DNA of 64,000 nt from Chromatium okenii (GTDB lineage Bacteria; Pseudomonadota; Gammaproteobacteria; Chromatiales; Chromatiaceae), in contig NZ_NRRQ01000003.1 of NCBI RefSeq assembly GCF_016583745.1, positions 62,001-126,000 of the forward strand, written 5' to 3'. Position 1 is the first letter of the stretch. Each line of letters starts with the position of its first letter. The notes beneath the pieces were generated by a model, which saw only the letters and a program-made list of their open reading frames with translations, was not told where the DNA came from and ran no database searches. This document shows, piece by piece, positions 37,120 through 45,863 of this stretch. Made by a program: the position numbers and the translations under genes.

Positions 37120-37194
37120 TTGAGCGCCTGCATTTGATTCAACTTCCTCAGCATTCCTGCTGCGGTTGTTGAATCTAAACCCTGCATTGCTCAA
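37120..37194. other. Imperfect inverted repeat upstream of the DUF1566 cassette
   Basis: GATTCAAC (37136-37143) and GTTGAATC (37168-37175) are exact inverses; the flanks TTGAGC and GCTCAA (37120-37125, 37189-37194) and TGCA extend the pairing. It lies 20 nt after the permease stop. The rest of the 316-base gap (37101-37416) holds only the promoter described separately. Confidence 0.55.
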
Positions 37195-37335
37195 CCAGCC
37201 GATTTATGTTGATGTCACGTTTTCCGCAGCTTTTTTAACCGCAAATGTTTTACTCTGCCAAAAATGATCAGATTTAATTTGCCGCTCGCTCGCATCAGCG
37301 TTGAGTGCTAGGACAGATTGAAATAATGACGCCAT

Positions 37336-37363
37336 TTGCTTATGATTGGTTGCGGGTTATACT
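37336..37363 (+). promoter_or_regulatory. Sigma-70-like promoter for the DUF1566 cassette
   Basis: TTGCTT (37336-37341) and TATACT (37358-37363) are separated by 16 nt, a good -35/-10 pair. Transcription would begin near 37370, about 47 nt before the first cassette start codon, which has GGAG 8 nt upstream. Confidence 0.6.
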
Positions 37364-37416
37364 ATGCAAAGTTCCCGCATCTCTTTTCACCGCAGTTGTT
37401 TATTGGAGCATTCATC

Positions 37417-38388
37417 ATGCCAAAAATTATCAAGTTTGATTTACCCATCGACGGCATCAGAGCAAAGAACATTGAGGAAATCCGAGACCATTTCACCCTT
37501 GAAATTCTCGCTCATTTCCGCAGCGGGCTGTTGGCAAAATGGCTGGCGGTGCGCAAATTGAACACCGAATTGGAAGCACTACAGGCAATTGACACCAGCG
37601 CCGACGATCAAACGGTATTCAAACGCTTGTGCGAGATTTTCACAGTTGAAAATGATGATGCCGTGATTGCAGTCTTGTTTAATGATCCAACACCGAAAAT
37701 CAGCTTGACAGTTGCGGAAATAATTAAGCAAAGTGAAACCGCCGATAAGATCATCAATCTTGCTGATTTGTTACCTATTAAAGCAAACGAATTAAAATTA
37801 TTTATGAATCGTCTTTTAACTGTAGATGAACTCAGTTTAGACAGAATTGATTTTATTTTGCGATCCGCGCATGGAACACTGATTTTTAAGTCATGTGAAG
37901 GGATAAACGAAAAACAGATCAATGGTCGTTATCGAGATTTAGGGGATGGTACTGTGTTTGATGTGCATACTCGTCTGCACTGGATGCGCTGTGCATTAGG
38001 GCAGATTTGGACAGGCAATACTTGCAAAGGAGAAGCGATCGAATACAACAGGGATGATGCACACAATGCAGTTGCTGAACTGAATAAACGGGGCGGTTAT
38101 GCTGGATATTGTGATTGGCGTTTACCGTCAATTGATGAATTAAAAACGTTGGTATATTGCTCTAGCGGTAAGCCTAAAATGTGGAACGATACTGGTAAAC
38201 TCTGCGAAGGCGACTATAATAAACCGACGATTGATTTAACTGCTTTTCCTAATACACCAAGTTCGTGGTTTTGGTCAGGTTCTCCCTATATCGAAAACCC
38301 TTACGGCGCGTGGAGCGTGTTTTTTTCTAATGGTGATGCTTACTACACCATTTCGGGAGCCGTCCGGCTCGTCCGCGGTGGACAGTGA
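37417..38388 (+). CDS. DUF1566/C-type-lectin-like protein, first tandem copy
   Basis: This 323-residue protein has no signal peptide or membrane segment, so it is likely cytoplasmic. The N-terminal half (about 1-170) opens with KIIKFDLPIDGIRAKNIEEI and a helical FRSGLLAKWLAVRKL; I do not recognise this module. The C-terminal half (about 175-323) is a DUF1566/Lcl domain: DGTVFDVHTRLHWMRCALG, then YCDWRLPSIDELKTLV, WFWSGSP and the ending VRLVRGGQ. That fold is C-type-lectin-like and is used as a variable binding domain by retroelement targets. ATG at 37417 with GGAG 8 nt before it. A second copy follows after 71 nt. Confidence 0.75.
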   Translation: MPKIIKFDLPIDGIRAKNIEEIRDHFTLEILAHFRSGLLAKWLAVRKLNTELEALQAIDTSADDQTVFKRLCEIFTVENDDAVIAVLFNDPTPKISLTVAEIIKQSETADKIINLADLLPIKANELKLFMNRLLTVDELSLDRIDFILRSAHGTLIFKSCEGINEKQINGRYRDLGDGTVFDVHTRLHWMRCALGQIWTGNTCKGEAIEYNRDDAHNAVAELNKRGGYAGYCDWRLPSIDELKTLVYCSSGKPKMWNDTGKLCEGDYNKPTIDLTAFPNTPSSWFWSGSPYIENPYGAWSVFFSNGDAYYTISGAVRLVRGGQ

Positions 38389-38459
38389 TTTTGATCTTTT
38401 TGCTTTTCTAATTGCGCACTAATACATTGTTCAATCTCAAATTTACTGGAGCATTCATC

Positions 38460-39434
38460 GTGCCAAAATTTATCAAATTTGATCTACCCATCAATGGATT
38501 AAAAGTGAAGAACATTAAAGAACTGCGCGATCATTTTACCATTGAAATTCTCGCTCATTTTCGTAGCGGATTACTGGGTAAATGGCTGTTTTCTTGCCAA
38601 TTGCAAAATGAATTGGCAGCAGTGCAGGCGATTGAAACCACCAACGATCATGCGGTATTTAAACGTTTGTGTGAAATTTTCGCAGTTGAGGTTGATGATT
38701 CGGTAATTGCGCTCATGCTCAATTACCTAACACCCGAATTCGGTTTACATCTTGCGAAAGCTGCAACGCAAATTAAGCCTGATGGTAAAATCATCAAGTT
38801 TACTGAGTTATTGCCGGTTAAACTTGGTGAAACTAAATTATTTATGAACCGTTTTTTGGATTTAGATTCACTCCATTTGAAAGGTGCGGAGTTGATTTTA
38901 CAATCAAAAAATGGTGCCTTGATGTTCAAATCGTGCAGAATTGTAAAAATGATTGGTGATCGCTATGCAAATTTGGGCGATGGGACAGTATTGGATATAC
39001 ACACAAATTTGCAATGGATGCGCTGCGCATTAGGGCAGAATTGGACAGGCAATACTTGCAGCGGAGCAGCAAAAGGATATAAATGGGACGAAGCACACAA
39101 TGCGGTTGCTGAATTGAATAACAATGGCGGTTATGCCGGATACAGTGACTGGCGCTTACCTTCAATTCATGAATTAAAAACATTGGTGTATTGTTCCAGC
39201 GGTCAGCCTAAAACATGGAACGATACCGGTACATCATGTGAAGGTAACTATAGTAAACCCACAATTGATTTAATCGCATTTCCCAATACACCGAATACAC
39301 GGTTTTGGTCTAGCTCGCCCGATACCTTCCTTTTTATATCCACCGCGTGGGGCGTGTATTTCGACAGTGGCTACGCCGGCCACAACTTTCGGAACGACAA
39401 CCTCCACGTTCGCCTCGTCCGCAGCGGACAGTGA
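38460..39434 (+). CDS. DUF1566/C-type-lectin-like protein, second copy with NNC-rich end
   Basis: This 324-residue paralogue starts with GTG (VPKFIKFDLP) after the same TGGAGCATTCATC leader. It shares the unrecognised N-terminal module and the DUF1566 domain (LDIHTNLQWMRCALGQNW, GYSDWRLPSIHELKTLVY, RFWSSSP, VRLVRSGQ). It differs most from copy 1 after residue 286. From 39318 to 39431, 24 of 38 codons end in C, while the preceding part of the gene prefers A or T. Many of these positions (ggc, gac, tac, gcc, cac, aac, ctc) are NNC forms of AAC. This fits a retroelement-diversified region, though no reverse transcriptase is in the window. The AAA+ gene starts 71 nt downstream. Confidence 0.75.
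   Translation: MPKFIKFDLPINGLKVKNIKELRDHFTIEILAHFRSGLLGKWLFSCQLQNELAAVQAIETTNDHAVFKRLCEIFAVEVDDSVIALMLNYLTPEFGLHLAKAATQIKPDGKIIKFTELLPVKLGETKLFMNRFLDLDSLHLKGAELILQSKNGALMFKSCRIVKMIGDRYANLGDGTVLDIHTNLQWMRCALGQNWTGNTCSGAAKGYKWDEAHNAVAELNNNGGYAGYSDWRLPSIHELKTLVYCSSGQPKTWNDTGTSCEGNYSKPTIDLIAFPNTPNTRFWSSSPDTFLFISTAWGVYFDSGYAGHNFRNDNLHVRLVRSGQ
39318..39434 (+). other. Candidate hypervariable region with palindromic 3' end
   Basis: The C-rich NNC codon block ends in CGCCTCGTCCGCAGCGGACAG and the stop. GTCCGC and GCGGAC form an inverted repeat around one A. Such GC-rich hairpins mark the end of variable regions in retroelement targets; here the assignment is inferred. Confidence 0.4.
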
Positions 39435-39505
39435 TTTTGATCTTTTTGATTCTTTAATTGCACAGATTATGTGCTTTCATTTCATCGTTATCGAGATTCC
39501 AATTT

Positions 39506-40996
39506 ATGCCCAACTCTCTCATTGAAACAATTCGCGCTCATGTTGAATCGCATTATCCGCTGCTTTATTTACTCACTCATGCCGAGAATGAAGCCGACGC
39601 GCTCATCCGCGATCTCGCTGACGACCGCAAAATTCTGGAATGGAATATGGCGCGGGGCATGGTCGATTTCGCCACCAAGCGCCCGCTCATCGCGTGGTGC
39701 GATCTCGCCACTGCGCTAGATAACTTGTTAGATCAAGACCTTGAGCATCACGTCATCGTCATCCGCGATGCCCATCTCGGTCTGCGCGATCAGCCGCTGG
39801 CCATCGCCCGCCTTAAATTGTTGGTCAATCGCATCCTTGCCGATGACGACAGCGCCGTGACGTTATTTCTGATTTCCTCGCAGGTGCTCATTCCGCCGGA
39901 ATTGGAAAAGTTAATTACGCTGTTTGAATTGCCGCTGCCTGATGAAACCGTCATAGGTGAAGAAATAGACACCTATACAACGGCTTATGACATCAATTTA
40001 GATTCTGCCAGCCGCAATAAACTCGCATTGGCGCTGCAAGGTTTAACCCGTTATGAAATCGGGCAACTGATCAATCGCAGTTATCAACGCAGCGGCAAAA
40101 TTGGTCTCAATGATTTGGATTTAGTGCTGACTGAAAAAGCGCAGATCATTAAAAAAAGCGGCATCTTAGAAGTAGTGAAGGTGAAAGAACAACTGCATGA
40201 CATCGGTGGTCTCGGCAAATTAAAACCTTGGCTGCAACAAAAAAATATGGTGCTATCCAATTGGCCAGAAGCGCGGGCGTTTGGTGTTGAATCACCGAAA
40301 GGCGTGATGATTGTTGGAATGCCCGGCTGCGGTAAATCTTTGGCCGCTAAAGCCACTGCTGCGTTATTCAATTTGCCTTTATTAAAACTGGATATGGGTT
40401 CATTGATGGGAAAATACGTTGGCGAAAGTGAAGGCAATATGCGCCGTGCGATTCAGGTTGCTGAAGCAGTGAGCCCCTGCGTGTTATGGGTGGATGAAGT
40501 AGAAAAGGCGTTTGTTGGGATTGGTAGCGGCGGCGAAGGTTCAGAAGTAGCAACGCGGTTATTCGGCTATTTTTTAACGTGGATGCAAGATAAAACCAAG
40601 CAGGTATTTGTGATTGCCACTGCCAATGATATTTCCGCATTGCCGCCAGAATTGCTGCGGAAAGGGCGCTTTGATGAGATTTTTTATGTTGATTTTCCCA
40701 CTGAAGTCGAGCGCGTTGAGATTTTCCGATTGCATTTAGAGCGTCGCAATCGCTTATCTGCACAGATTCAATTAGAAGACTTGGCGAAAAAAACGCCGGG
40801 CTATTCTGGCGCAGATATTGAAGCAGTGGTGAAAGAAGCAATTGAGCAAGCCTTTGTTGACAATTGCCATGCGTTAGATAACGATCGCTTTCAGCGCATC
40901 ATCAACAACACGCATCCGCTGCGTGAGGTGATGAAAGATAAAATTCAGAAATATGCGAATCGGTTCACAGAAATGAAAATTAAACCTGCATCCTGA
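39506..40996 (+). CDS. Ycf46-like AAA+ ATPase
   Basis: This 496-residue ATPase resembles the Ycf46 family. The N-terminal part (about 1-210) is a degenerate RecA-like region ([44 protein letters not shown]). The C-terminal AAA+ module has [13 protein letters not shown] (Walker A), [12 protein letters not shown] (Walker B), the sensor [22 protein letters not shown], including the arginine finger region, and a C-terminal helical lid. The ATG at 39506 is preferred. Ycf46-type ATPases act in CO2-related and other regulation in cyanobacteria; the target is unknown here. It is followed by its own terminator and sits between the DUF1566 pair and a membrane protein. Confidence 0.85.
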   Translation: MPNSLIETIRAHVESHYPLLYLLTHAENEADALIRDLADDRKILEWNMARGMVDFATKRPLIAWCDLATALDNLLDQDLEHHVIVIRDAHLGLRDQPLAIARLKLLVNRILADDDSAVTLFLISSQVLIPPELEKLITLFELPLPDETVIGEEIDTYTTAYDINLDSASRNKLALALQGLTRYEIGQLINRSYQRSGKIGLNDLDLVLTEKAQIIKKSGILEVVKVKEQLHDIGGLGKLKPWLQQKNMVLSNWPEARAFGVESPKGVMIVGMPGCGKSLAAKATAALFNLPLLKLDMGSLMGKYVGESEGNMRRAIQVAEAVSPCVLWVDEVEKAFVGIGSGGEGSEVATRLFGYFLTWMQDKTKQVFVIATANDISALPPELLRKGRFDEIFYVDFPTEVERVEIFRLHLERRNRLSAQIQLEDLAKKTPGYSGADIEAVVKEAIEQAFVDNCHALDNDRFQRIINNTHPLREVMKDKIQKYANRFTEMKIKPAS

Positions 40997-41031
40997 TTGC
41001 GTTATTGGCAAAGATTTGGTAACAGTTCACT

Positions 41032-41062
41032 CCGACATTGCAATCGTCAATGTCGGGTTTTT
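41032..41062 (+). terminator. Intrinsic terminator after the AAA+ gene
   Basis: CCGACATTG (41032-41040) and CAATGTCGG (41048-41056), a perfect 9-bp stem with a 7-base loop, followed by GTTTTT. It ends the DUF1566-AAA+ transcript, so the next gene is likely a separate unit. Confidence 0.85.
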
Positions 41063-41101
41063 ATTATTTATAGCAGCATCGCATTTAATCGGAGCGTCAG
41101 T

Positions 41102-42676
41102 ATGACTCAACCATCTTCTGAAACTAGCACCTTTGAACTTCTCAACGACGAAGAGGTGCAACAGCGGCACGCCAATCAATTCGCGGTGCAGGTTTTTAAC
41201 GGCGACGCCAACGCAGAACAGATCAGCACTTTAATCACTCAATTTGTTAGCTCGTATGAAAAACATCGCCATGAAATGCCGTTAAATGAATGGCTTGCTG
41301 CTGAATTTCGTCGCTATCCTAGCATTGGAAAAGATGATGCCGAAATTGAATCTACAGCCCGCGAGATCATTGCCAGCGTTCAATCTGCCAACGCTGCTAA
41401 AACATCACTTTATGCGCATCTTGATAAAGGCAAAAGCCGTGAGAGTTGGCTGGCAAATCAAATTGAAACCGGCGCAAAAATAGCTGGTGTGACGCAGGTA
41501 ATTGAGTATGCCAAGCAACTAGATTCTGCGATTACGAATGCGAATAAAGAATTTGATAGAACTGTTTTCACCCAGACCGGTCTCATTAACCAAAATCTAC
41601 AACTACACGGGTTGATTGCAGAAAGTGAGATTGCTAACCAATTTAATCTCAATGCTCAAGCAAGTCAATCCGATATTCACGCTACCGTATTGCATAGCAC
41701 GGCATTGAATTCGCATGACATCGTGCTGCATGATGGCGTTGGCAATATTATTCAAAATGTACAAGTTAAATCTTATTCAGATGTTGACCAACTGATTAAA
41801 AATGTCGCCGACCATCAGTATCAACAAGGCACAACACTTTTGGTGCATGAAGATCAAGTTGGACGAATGCAGCGCGAATTTCCCGATTTGAACGTGACTT
41901 CTAAATTGGAGGTTGGTACTGTTGGCGTCGAAATGCCGAGCCGTGAAGAATTCAGGCAGCTACAAGAAAACGCACAATTCCACAATGAAATCCGTCATTA
42001 TGAATGGAATGATGTTAATCGAATTGACATTGCTAAAGGTATTGGGGAGCAGATTTTATTAGGCGCAAGTGTGGTTGCAGGAATACAAGGTATTCGTATT
42101 TTGGGTCGGCGCATTTGGAATGCCACTAGCGGTAAAGAAAACCCACCAGTCAGTGAAGATATAAAGGAATTTTTTACCAGCTCGATTAAAAGTGGTACGC
42201 ATATCGGAATCCAAATTGCTATTTCCGGCGCAATAATGGTAGCAGCGCGTAATGGTTGGTTAGGTGCATTATTAGAAAATACTCCAGCATTTTACATTGC
42301 CAGTATGGTTTATATCGGTATAGAAAACGCAAAATTATTATTCAAGTTTTCGAGCGGTGAACTTAGCGGACCGGAAACACTCGACGCAATGGGCAATATC
42401 AGTTGCAGCGCAATTGGCGGTTTAGCTGGCGCGGGTTATGGAATGACGCAAGGAGTTGCAATTGGTCTGATCTTTGGACCAATTGGAGCAACAATTGGTG
42501 GCGTAGTCGGAAGCATTATTGGTGGTTTAGCGGGTCGTGCCATTGGTGACGCAATTTATGCAGGTGGTGAAGCAATTATTAAAACTGCGGTTAGCGTGGT
42601 GAACAGCATTACTGAAGGAATTAAAAACGTAGTGCGTAGCATTGCCCGTATATTTAATCCATTGATTTTGTTTTGA
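41102..42676 (+). CDS. Glycine-zipper membrane protein with possible nuclease motif
   Basis: This 524-residue protein is not recognised as a known family. Residues 1-160 are soluble and helical. The segment 165-235 has LIAESEIANQFN, then SHDIVLHDGVGN and VQVKS: an E, D (206 or 211) and Q221-x-K223 in the order of a PD-(D/E)xK or Mrr-like nuclease, or an intein-like/toxin fold. After 310 there are several hydrophobic helices, and 439-487 is a glycine zipper (GGLAGAGYG through GGLAGRAIGDA) as in pore-forming or membrane-inserting proteins. It could be an effector or toxin; the role is unknown. The ATG at 41102 is preferred. It follows the AAA+ terminator. Confidence 0.6.
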   Translation: MTQPSSETSTFELLNDEEVQQRHANQFAVQVFNGDANAEQISTLITQFVSSYEKHRHEMPLNEWLAAEFRRYPSIGKDDAEIESTAREIIASVQSANAAKTSLYAHLDKGKSRESWLANQIETGAKIAGVTQVIEYAKQLDSAITNANKEFDRTVFTQTGLINQNLQLHGLIAESEIANQFNLNAQASQSDIHATVLHSTALNSHDIVLHDGVGNIIQNVQVKSYSDVDQLIKNVADHQYQQGTTLLVHEDQVGRMQREFPDLNVTSKLEVGTVGVEMPSREEFRQLQENAQFHNEIRHYEWNDVNRIDIAKGIGEQILLGASVVAGIQGIRILGRRIWNATSGKENPPVSEDIKEFFTSSIKSGTHIGIQIAISGAIMVAARNGWLGALLENTPAFYIASMVYIGIENAKLLFKFSSGELSGPETLDAMGNISCSAIGGLAGAGYGMTQGVAIGLIFGPIGATIGGVVGSIIGGLAGRAIGDAIYAGGEAIIKTAVSVVNSITEGIKNVVRSIARIFNPLILF

Positions 42677-42784
42677 GATCACAATTCCATTCTTAAATCT
42701 CTAAACAAAAATGAACTTTTTCTGCGTGCGGTCAAATAAATAGCGTATCCTTGCCGCTAATAATGCGACCCAGATAAAACTGCA

Positions 42785-45700
42785 ATGATTGACATTCAAA
42801 ACTATTGGCGTGAACTTGACGCATTGCGGCGTATTGCGGGCGCAGAAAATGAAAGCATGTTACGCGCTGCGTTTCAAAATTTGCTGCGCGATCTTGGTGA
42901 ACAACAACAATTGATTGTCGTGGCTGAATATCCATTCAAAGCGCCTAATGGAGCCAATTTACGCGCCGATGGTGTGTTATTAAATCGGCTGCGATTGGTT
43001 CATGGCTGGTGGGAAGCAAAAGATGAAAAAGACGATTTAGAAAAAGCAATCGCCGCTAAATTAGCGCAAGGTTATCCCAACGATAACATCATTTTTGAAG
43101 ATACCCGCACTGCCGTTTTATTACAGCAGGGCGCGGAAGTGATGCGGTGCGCGGTGACAGATGGCAAAGCATTGAAGCGGCTGCTGGATTGCTTTTTTAG
43201 TTATGAATTGCCAGCGGTGCAGGATTTCCGCGTTGCGCGCAGTCAATTCATGGTTGAATTGCCGAGTGTGGCGCTGGCGTTGAAAGAATTGTTAATTGCT
43301 GCGCACCGCAATCATGCCGCTTTTCAATTGCAAGCAACTCAATTTTTTGCATTGTGTCAACGGGCAATTGGCGAGCGCGTCACCAAAGATCATGTGGATG
43401 ACATGCTAATTCAGCATATTCTCACCGATCAAATTTTCCGTGCAATCTTTTCTGATGCGAGTTTTCATCAGGAAAACCATTTAGCGCGGGCGCTTGCTCA
43501 ATTAGAACATACGTTTTTACACGGTAGTACGCGCAAGGAATTATTAAAGCGGTTAGAACCCTATTTTGCTGCCATTCGCCGCACTGCTGCAAATACAATT
43601 ACTTCTGCAGAAAAGCAGGATTTTCTCAAGCAAGTTTATGAAGATTTTTACAGCGCCTATAATCCCAAAGATGCAGATCGTTTAGGCGTTGTCTATACGC
43701 CCAGCGAGGCAGTGCGATTCATTATTGCGGGTTGCGATTTGTTGGCGCAACGACATTTTAATAAACGCTTGGCGGATTCTGGTTTAGATATTCTTGATCC
43801 TTGCACGGGAACCGGCACCTTTATTGTCGATTTGATTGAATATCTGCGCGGTGATAAACAGGAGTTAATTCGTAAATTTAAGCATGACATTCACGCCAAC
43901 GAGATTTCAATTCTACCCTATTACATTTCGTGCTTAAACATTGAGCAAGCCTATTATGAGGCAACCAATGAATGGTGCGAATTTAACGGTGCTTGTTTTG
44001 TCAATACGCTGGAAAATTGGGGTTTTGATTTAACCCACACAGGTTCAATCGGTGATATGTTTGGCAATCTCACTGATGAAAATCAAACGCGGATTCAACA
44101 TCAAAATCAGCGCACCATTCCGGTGATTTTAGGCAATCCGCCCTATAACGCCAATCAGAAAAACGAAAACGATAATAATAAAAATGATCCCGCAGTATTA
44201 GCCGATCAGCGCATTAAAGAGACTTATCTGGCAGCAAGCACAGCGCAAAAAACCAAACTGTATGATCCTTATGTGCGCTTTTTACGCTGGGCATCAGATC
44301 GAATCGGTGAGCAAGGAATTGTTGCCTTTATTAGCAATTCTTCTTTTATTGAAGCGAGAGGATTTGATGGATTTCGTAAAGTAGTTGCGCAGGAATTTCA
44401 GGAGATTTGGATTGTTGATCTAAAAGGGAATGCCCGCACCAGCGGCGACCGGCGTCGTTGTGAAGGTGGCAATGTGTTTGATGATAAAATTCGCGTTGGC
44501 ATTGCGCTCTATTTTCTGGTGCGCAATCCGGCATTAACGACGGGCTGTGCTATTCATCATTACGCTGTAAATGACTTTTTAACTGCACTTGACAAGCGCC
44601 GCTGGTTAAGCGTGCATCAGTTACATCAATTAGCGCAAGCTGGTGATTTTCATCGTATTCGCCCCAATAGCAGCAGCAACTGGTTAAATCAACCGCACGA
44701 GGATTGGAGTCAATGGCTGGCGGTGGCAAGTAAAGAAAGCAAATCAGGAAAAAGTGAAGAAGCAATTTTCAAGTTATATTCGTTAGGCGTGGTCACTGCA
44801 CGCGATGAGTGGGTATATGGATTTACGCATCAAGAAGTCACTAATAAAGTGCGCTTTTTTATTCATCACTATAAATCATTACGCCAGATGAAAGCAGATT
44901 TTGATGAAAAAATAAAATGGTCTCGCGCAGTGAAAAACGATTTTCTAAAAGATCGCCGTTATGCGTATAACAGCACACTTTTGACAAAATCTGTTTACCG
45001 CCCCTTTGTTGCTTTAACGCTTTATTTTTGCAGAGCATTAAATGAAATGCCATCGTTGCAGCATAAGGTATTTGGATTAAAGTATGACAATTTAGCAATT
45101 GGCATTTCAGGTACACCGCAGGCAAAACCTTTTCAAACGTTGGCAGTGTCAATGCTGCCCTGTCTTGATGTACTGGAAAAAACCCAATTTCTACCGCTGT
45201 GGGTTTATGCTGCTGATGGTTCCCAGCATGACAACATTACGAATTGGGCATTAACGCAATTCCAACAGCATTATGCCAATGCAGACATCACCAAGCGTGA
45301 CATTTTCAATTACGTTTATGCCGTGCTGCATGATCCGCGTTATCGGCACAAGTTTGCTTTGAATCTCAACTCAGAACTTCCGCGCATTCCTTTTCATCCT
45401 GAGTTCACACAATGGGCAGCAATTGGCGCAACGTTAATTCAAGCTCATGCGTATTTTGAGCAAGTTAAACCGTTTGCATTCAAGCGCGTGGATCAAAAAA
45501 AGGGAACGCCTAAATGTCGCTTAAAAGCCGATAAAACAGCGGGATCAATTGAGATTGATGGCGTGACTAGGTTAGACAATATCCCGCCGCAAGCATGGCA
45601 GTATCAACTCGGCAGTCGCTCGGCGCTGGAATGGGTGTTGGATCAGTACAAAGAAAAAACGCCGAAGGATTTAACCATTCGTGAGCATTTCAATACCTAT

Positions 45701-45817
45701 CGTTTTGCCGATCATAAAGAACAGGTGATTGAATTATTGGCGCGGGTGTGTCAGGTGAGCATGGACACAATGACGGCAATTGCCCAATTGGAACAATTGC
45801 CGTGGAATGGTGATTGA
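42785..45817 (+). CDS. Type ISP/IIG-like restriction-modification enzyme
   Basis: This 1010-residue protein joins a nuclease and a DNA adenine methyltransferase. The N-terminal nuclease signature is D62 (RADGVLLNRL) and E77-A-K79 (GWWEAKDEKD), the PD-(D/E)xK pattern. The methyltransferase has motif I DPCTGTGTF at 338-346 and the catalytic NPPY at 451-454, for N6-adenine. The remaining 500 residues carry FISNSSFIEARGFDGFRK and a target-recognition region like the type ISP C-terminal domain. No helicase motifs occur, unlike full type ISP enzymes. It could cut foreign DNA and protect self DNA in a single chain. The ATG at 42785 lacks a clear ribosome-binding site. Confidence 0.82.
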   Translation: MIDIQNYWRELDALRRIAGAENESMLRAAFQNLLRDLGEQQQLIVVAEYPFKAPNGANLRADGVLLNRLRLVHGWWEAKDEKDDLEKAIAAKLAQGYPNDNIIFEDTRTAVLLQQGAEVMRCAVTDGKALKRLLDCFFSYELPAVQDFRVARSQFMVELPSVALALKELLIAAHRNHAAFQLQATQFFALCQRAIGERVTKDHVDDMLIQHILTDQIFRAIFSDASFHQENHLARALAQLEHTFLHGSTRKELLKRLEPYFAAIRRTAANTITSAEKQDFLKQVYEDFYSAYNPKDADRLGVVYTPSEAVRFIIAGCDLLAQRHFNKRLADSGLDILDPCTGTGTFIVDLIEYLRGDKQELIRKFKHDIHANEISILPYYISCLNIEQAYYEATNEWCEFNGACFVNTLENWGFDLTHTGSIGDMFGNLTDENQTRIQHQNQRTIPVILGNPPYNANQKNENDNNKNDPAVLADQRIKETYLAASTAQKTKLYDPYVRFLRWASDRIGEQGIVAFISNSSFIEARGFDGFRKVVAQEFQEIWIVDLKGNARTSGDRRRCEGGNVFDDKIRVGIALYFLVRNPALTTGCAIHHYAVNDFLTALDKRRWLSVHQLHQLAQAGDFHRIRPNSSSNWLNQPHEDWSQWLAVASKESKSGKSEEAIFKLYSLGVVTARDEWVYGFTHQEVTNKVRFFIHHYKSLRQMKADFDEKIKWSRAVKNDFLKDRRYAYNSTLLTKSVYRPFVALTLYFCRALNEMPSLQHKVFGLKYDNLAIGISGTPQAKPFQTLAVSMLPCLDVLEKTQFLPLWVYAADGSQHDNITNWALTQFQQHYANADITKRDIFNYVYAVLHDPRYRHKFALNLNSELPRIPFHPEFTQWAAIGATLIQAHAYFEQVKPFAFKRVDQKKGTPKCRLKADKTAGSIEIDGVTRLDNIPPQAWQYQLGSRSALEWVLDQYKEKTPKDLTIREHFNTYRFADHKEQVIELLARVCQVSMDTMTAIAQLEQLPWNGD

Positions 45818-45863
45818 ATAGCTCAAGTGACAAGTGGATCAGCGGTTTTTTAACGCAGTGCAA

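Larger units (their letters stand above)
37401..39460 (+). repeat. Tandem gene duplication, two units of about 1 kb
   Basis: Both units begin with a TGGAGCATTCATC leader next to the start codon and end with the same ggacag, stop and GATTTTGATCTTTTTG trailer. The duplication therefore covered the genes plus flanks. Many silent differences show it is not recent. Confidence 0.7.

Noticed and set aside
37101-45817. A complete diversity-generating retroelement in the window
   Set aside because: No reverse transcriptase (no YxDD-type protein), no Avd-like accessory gene and no template copy of the variable end were seen; only target-like genes are present.
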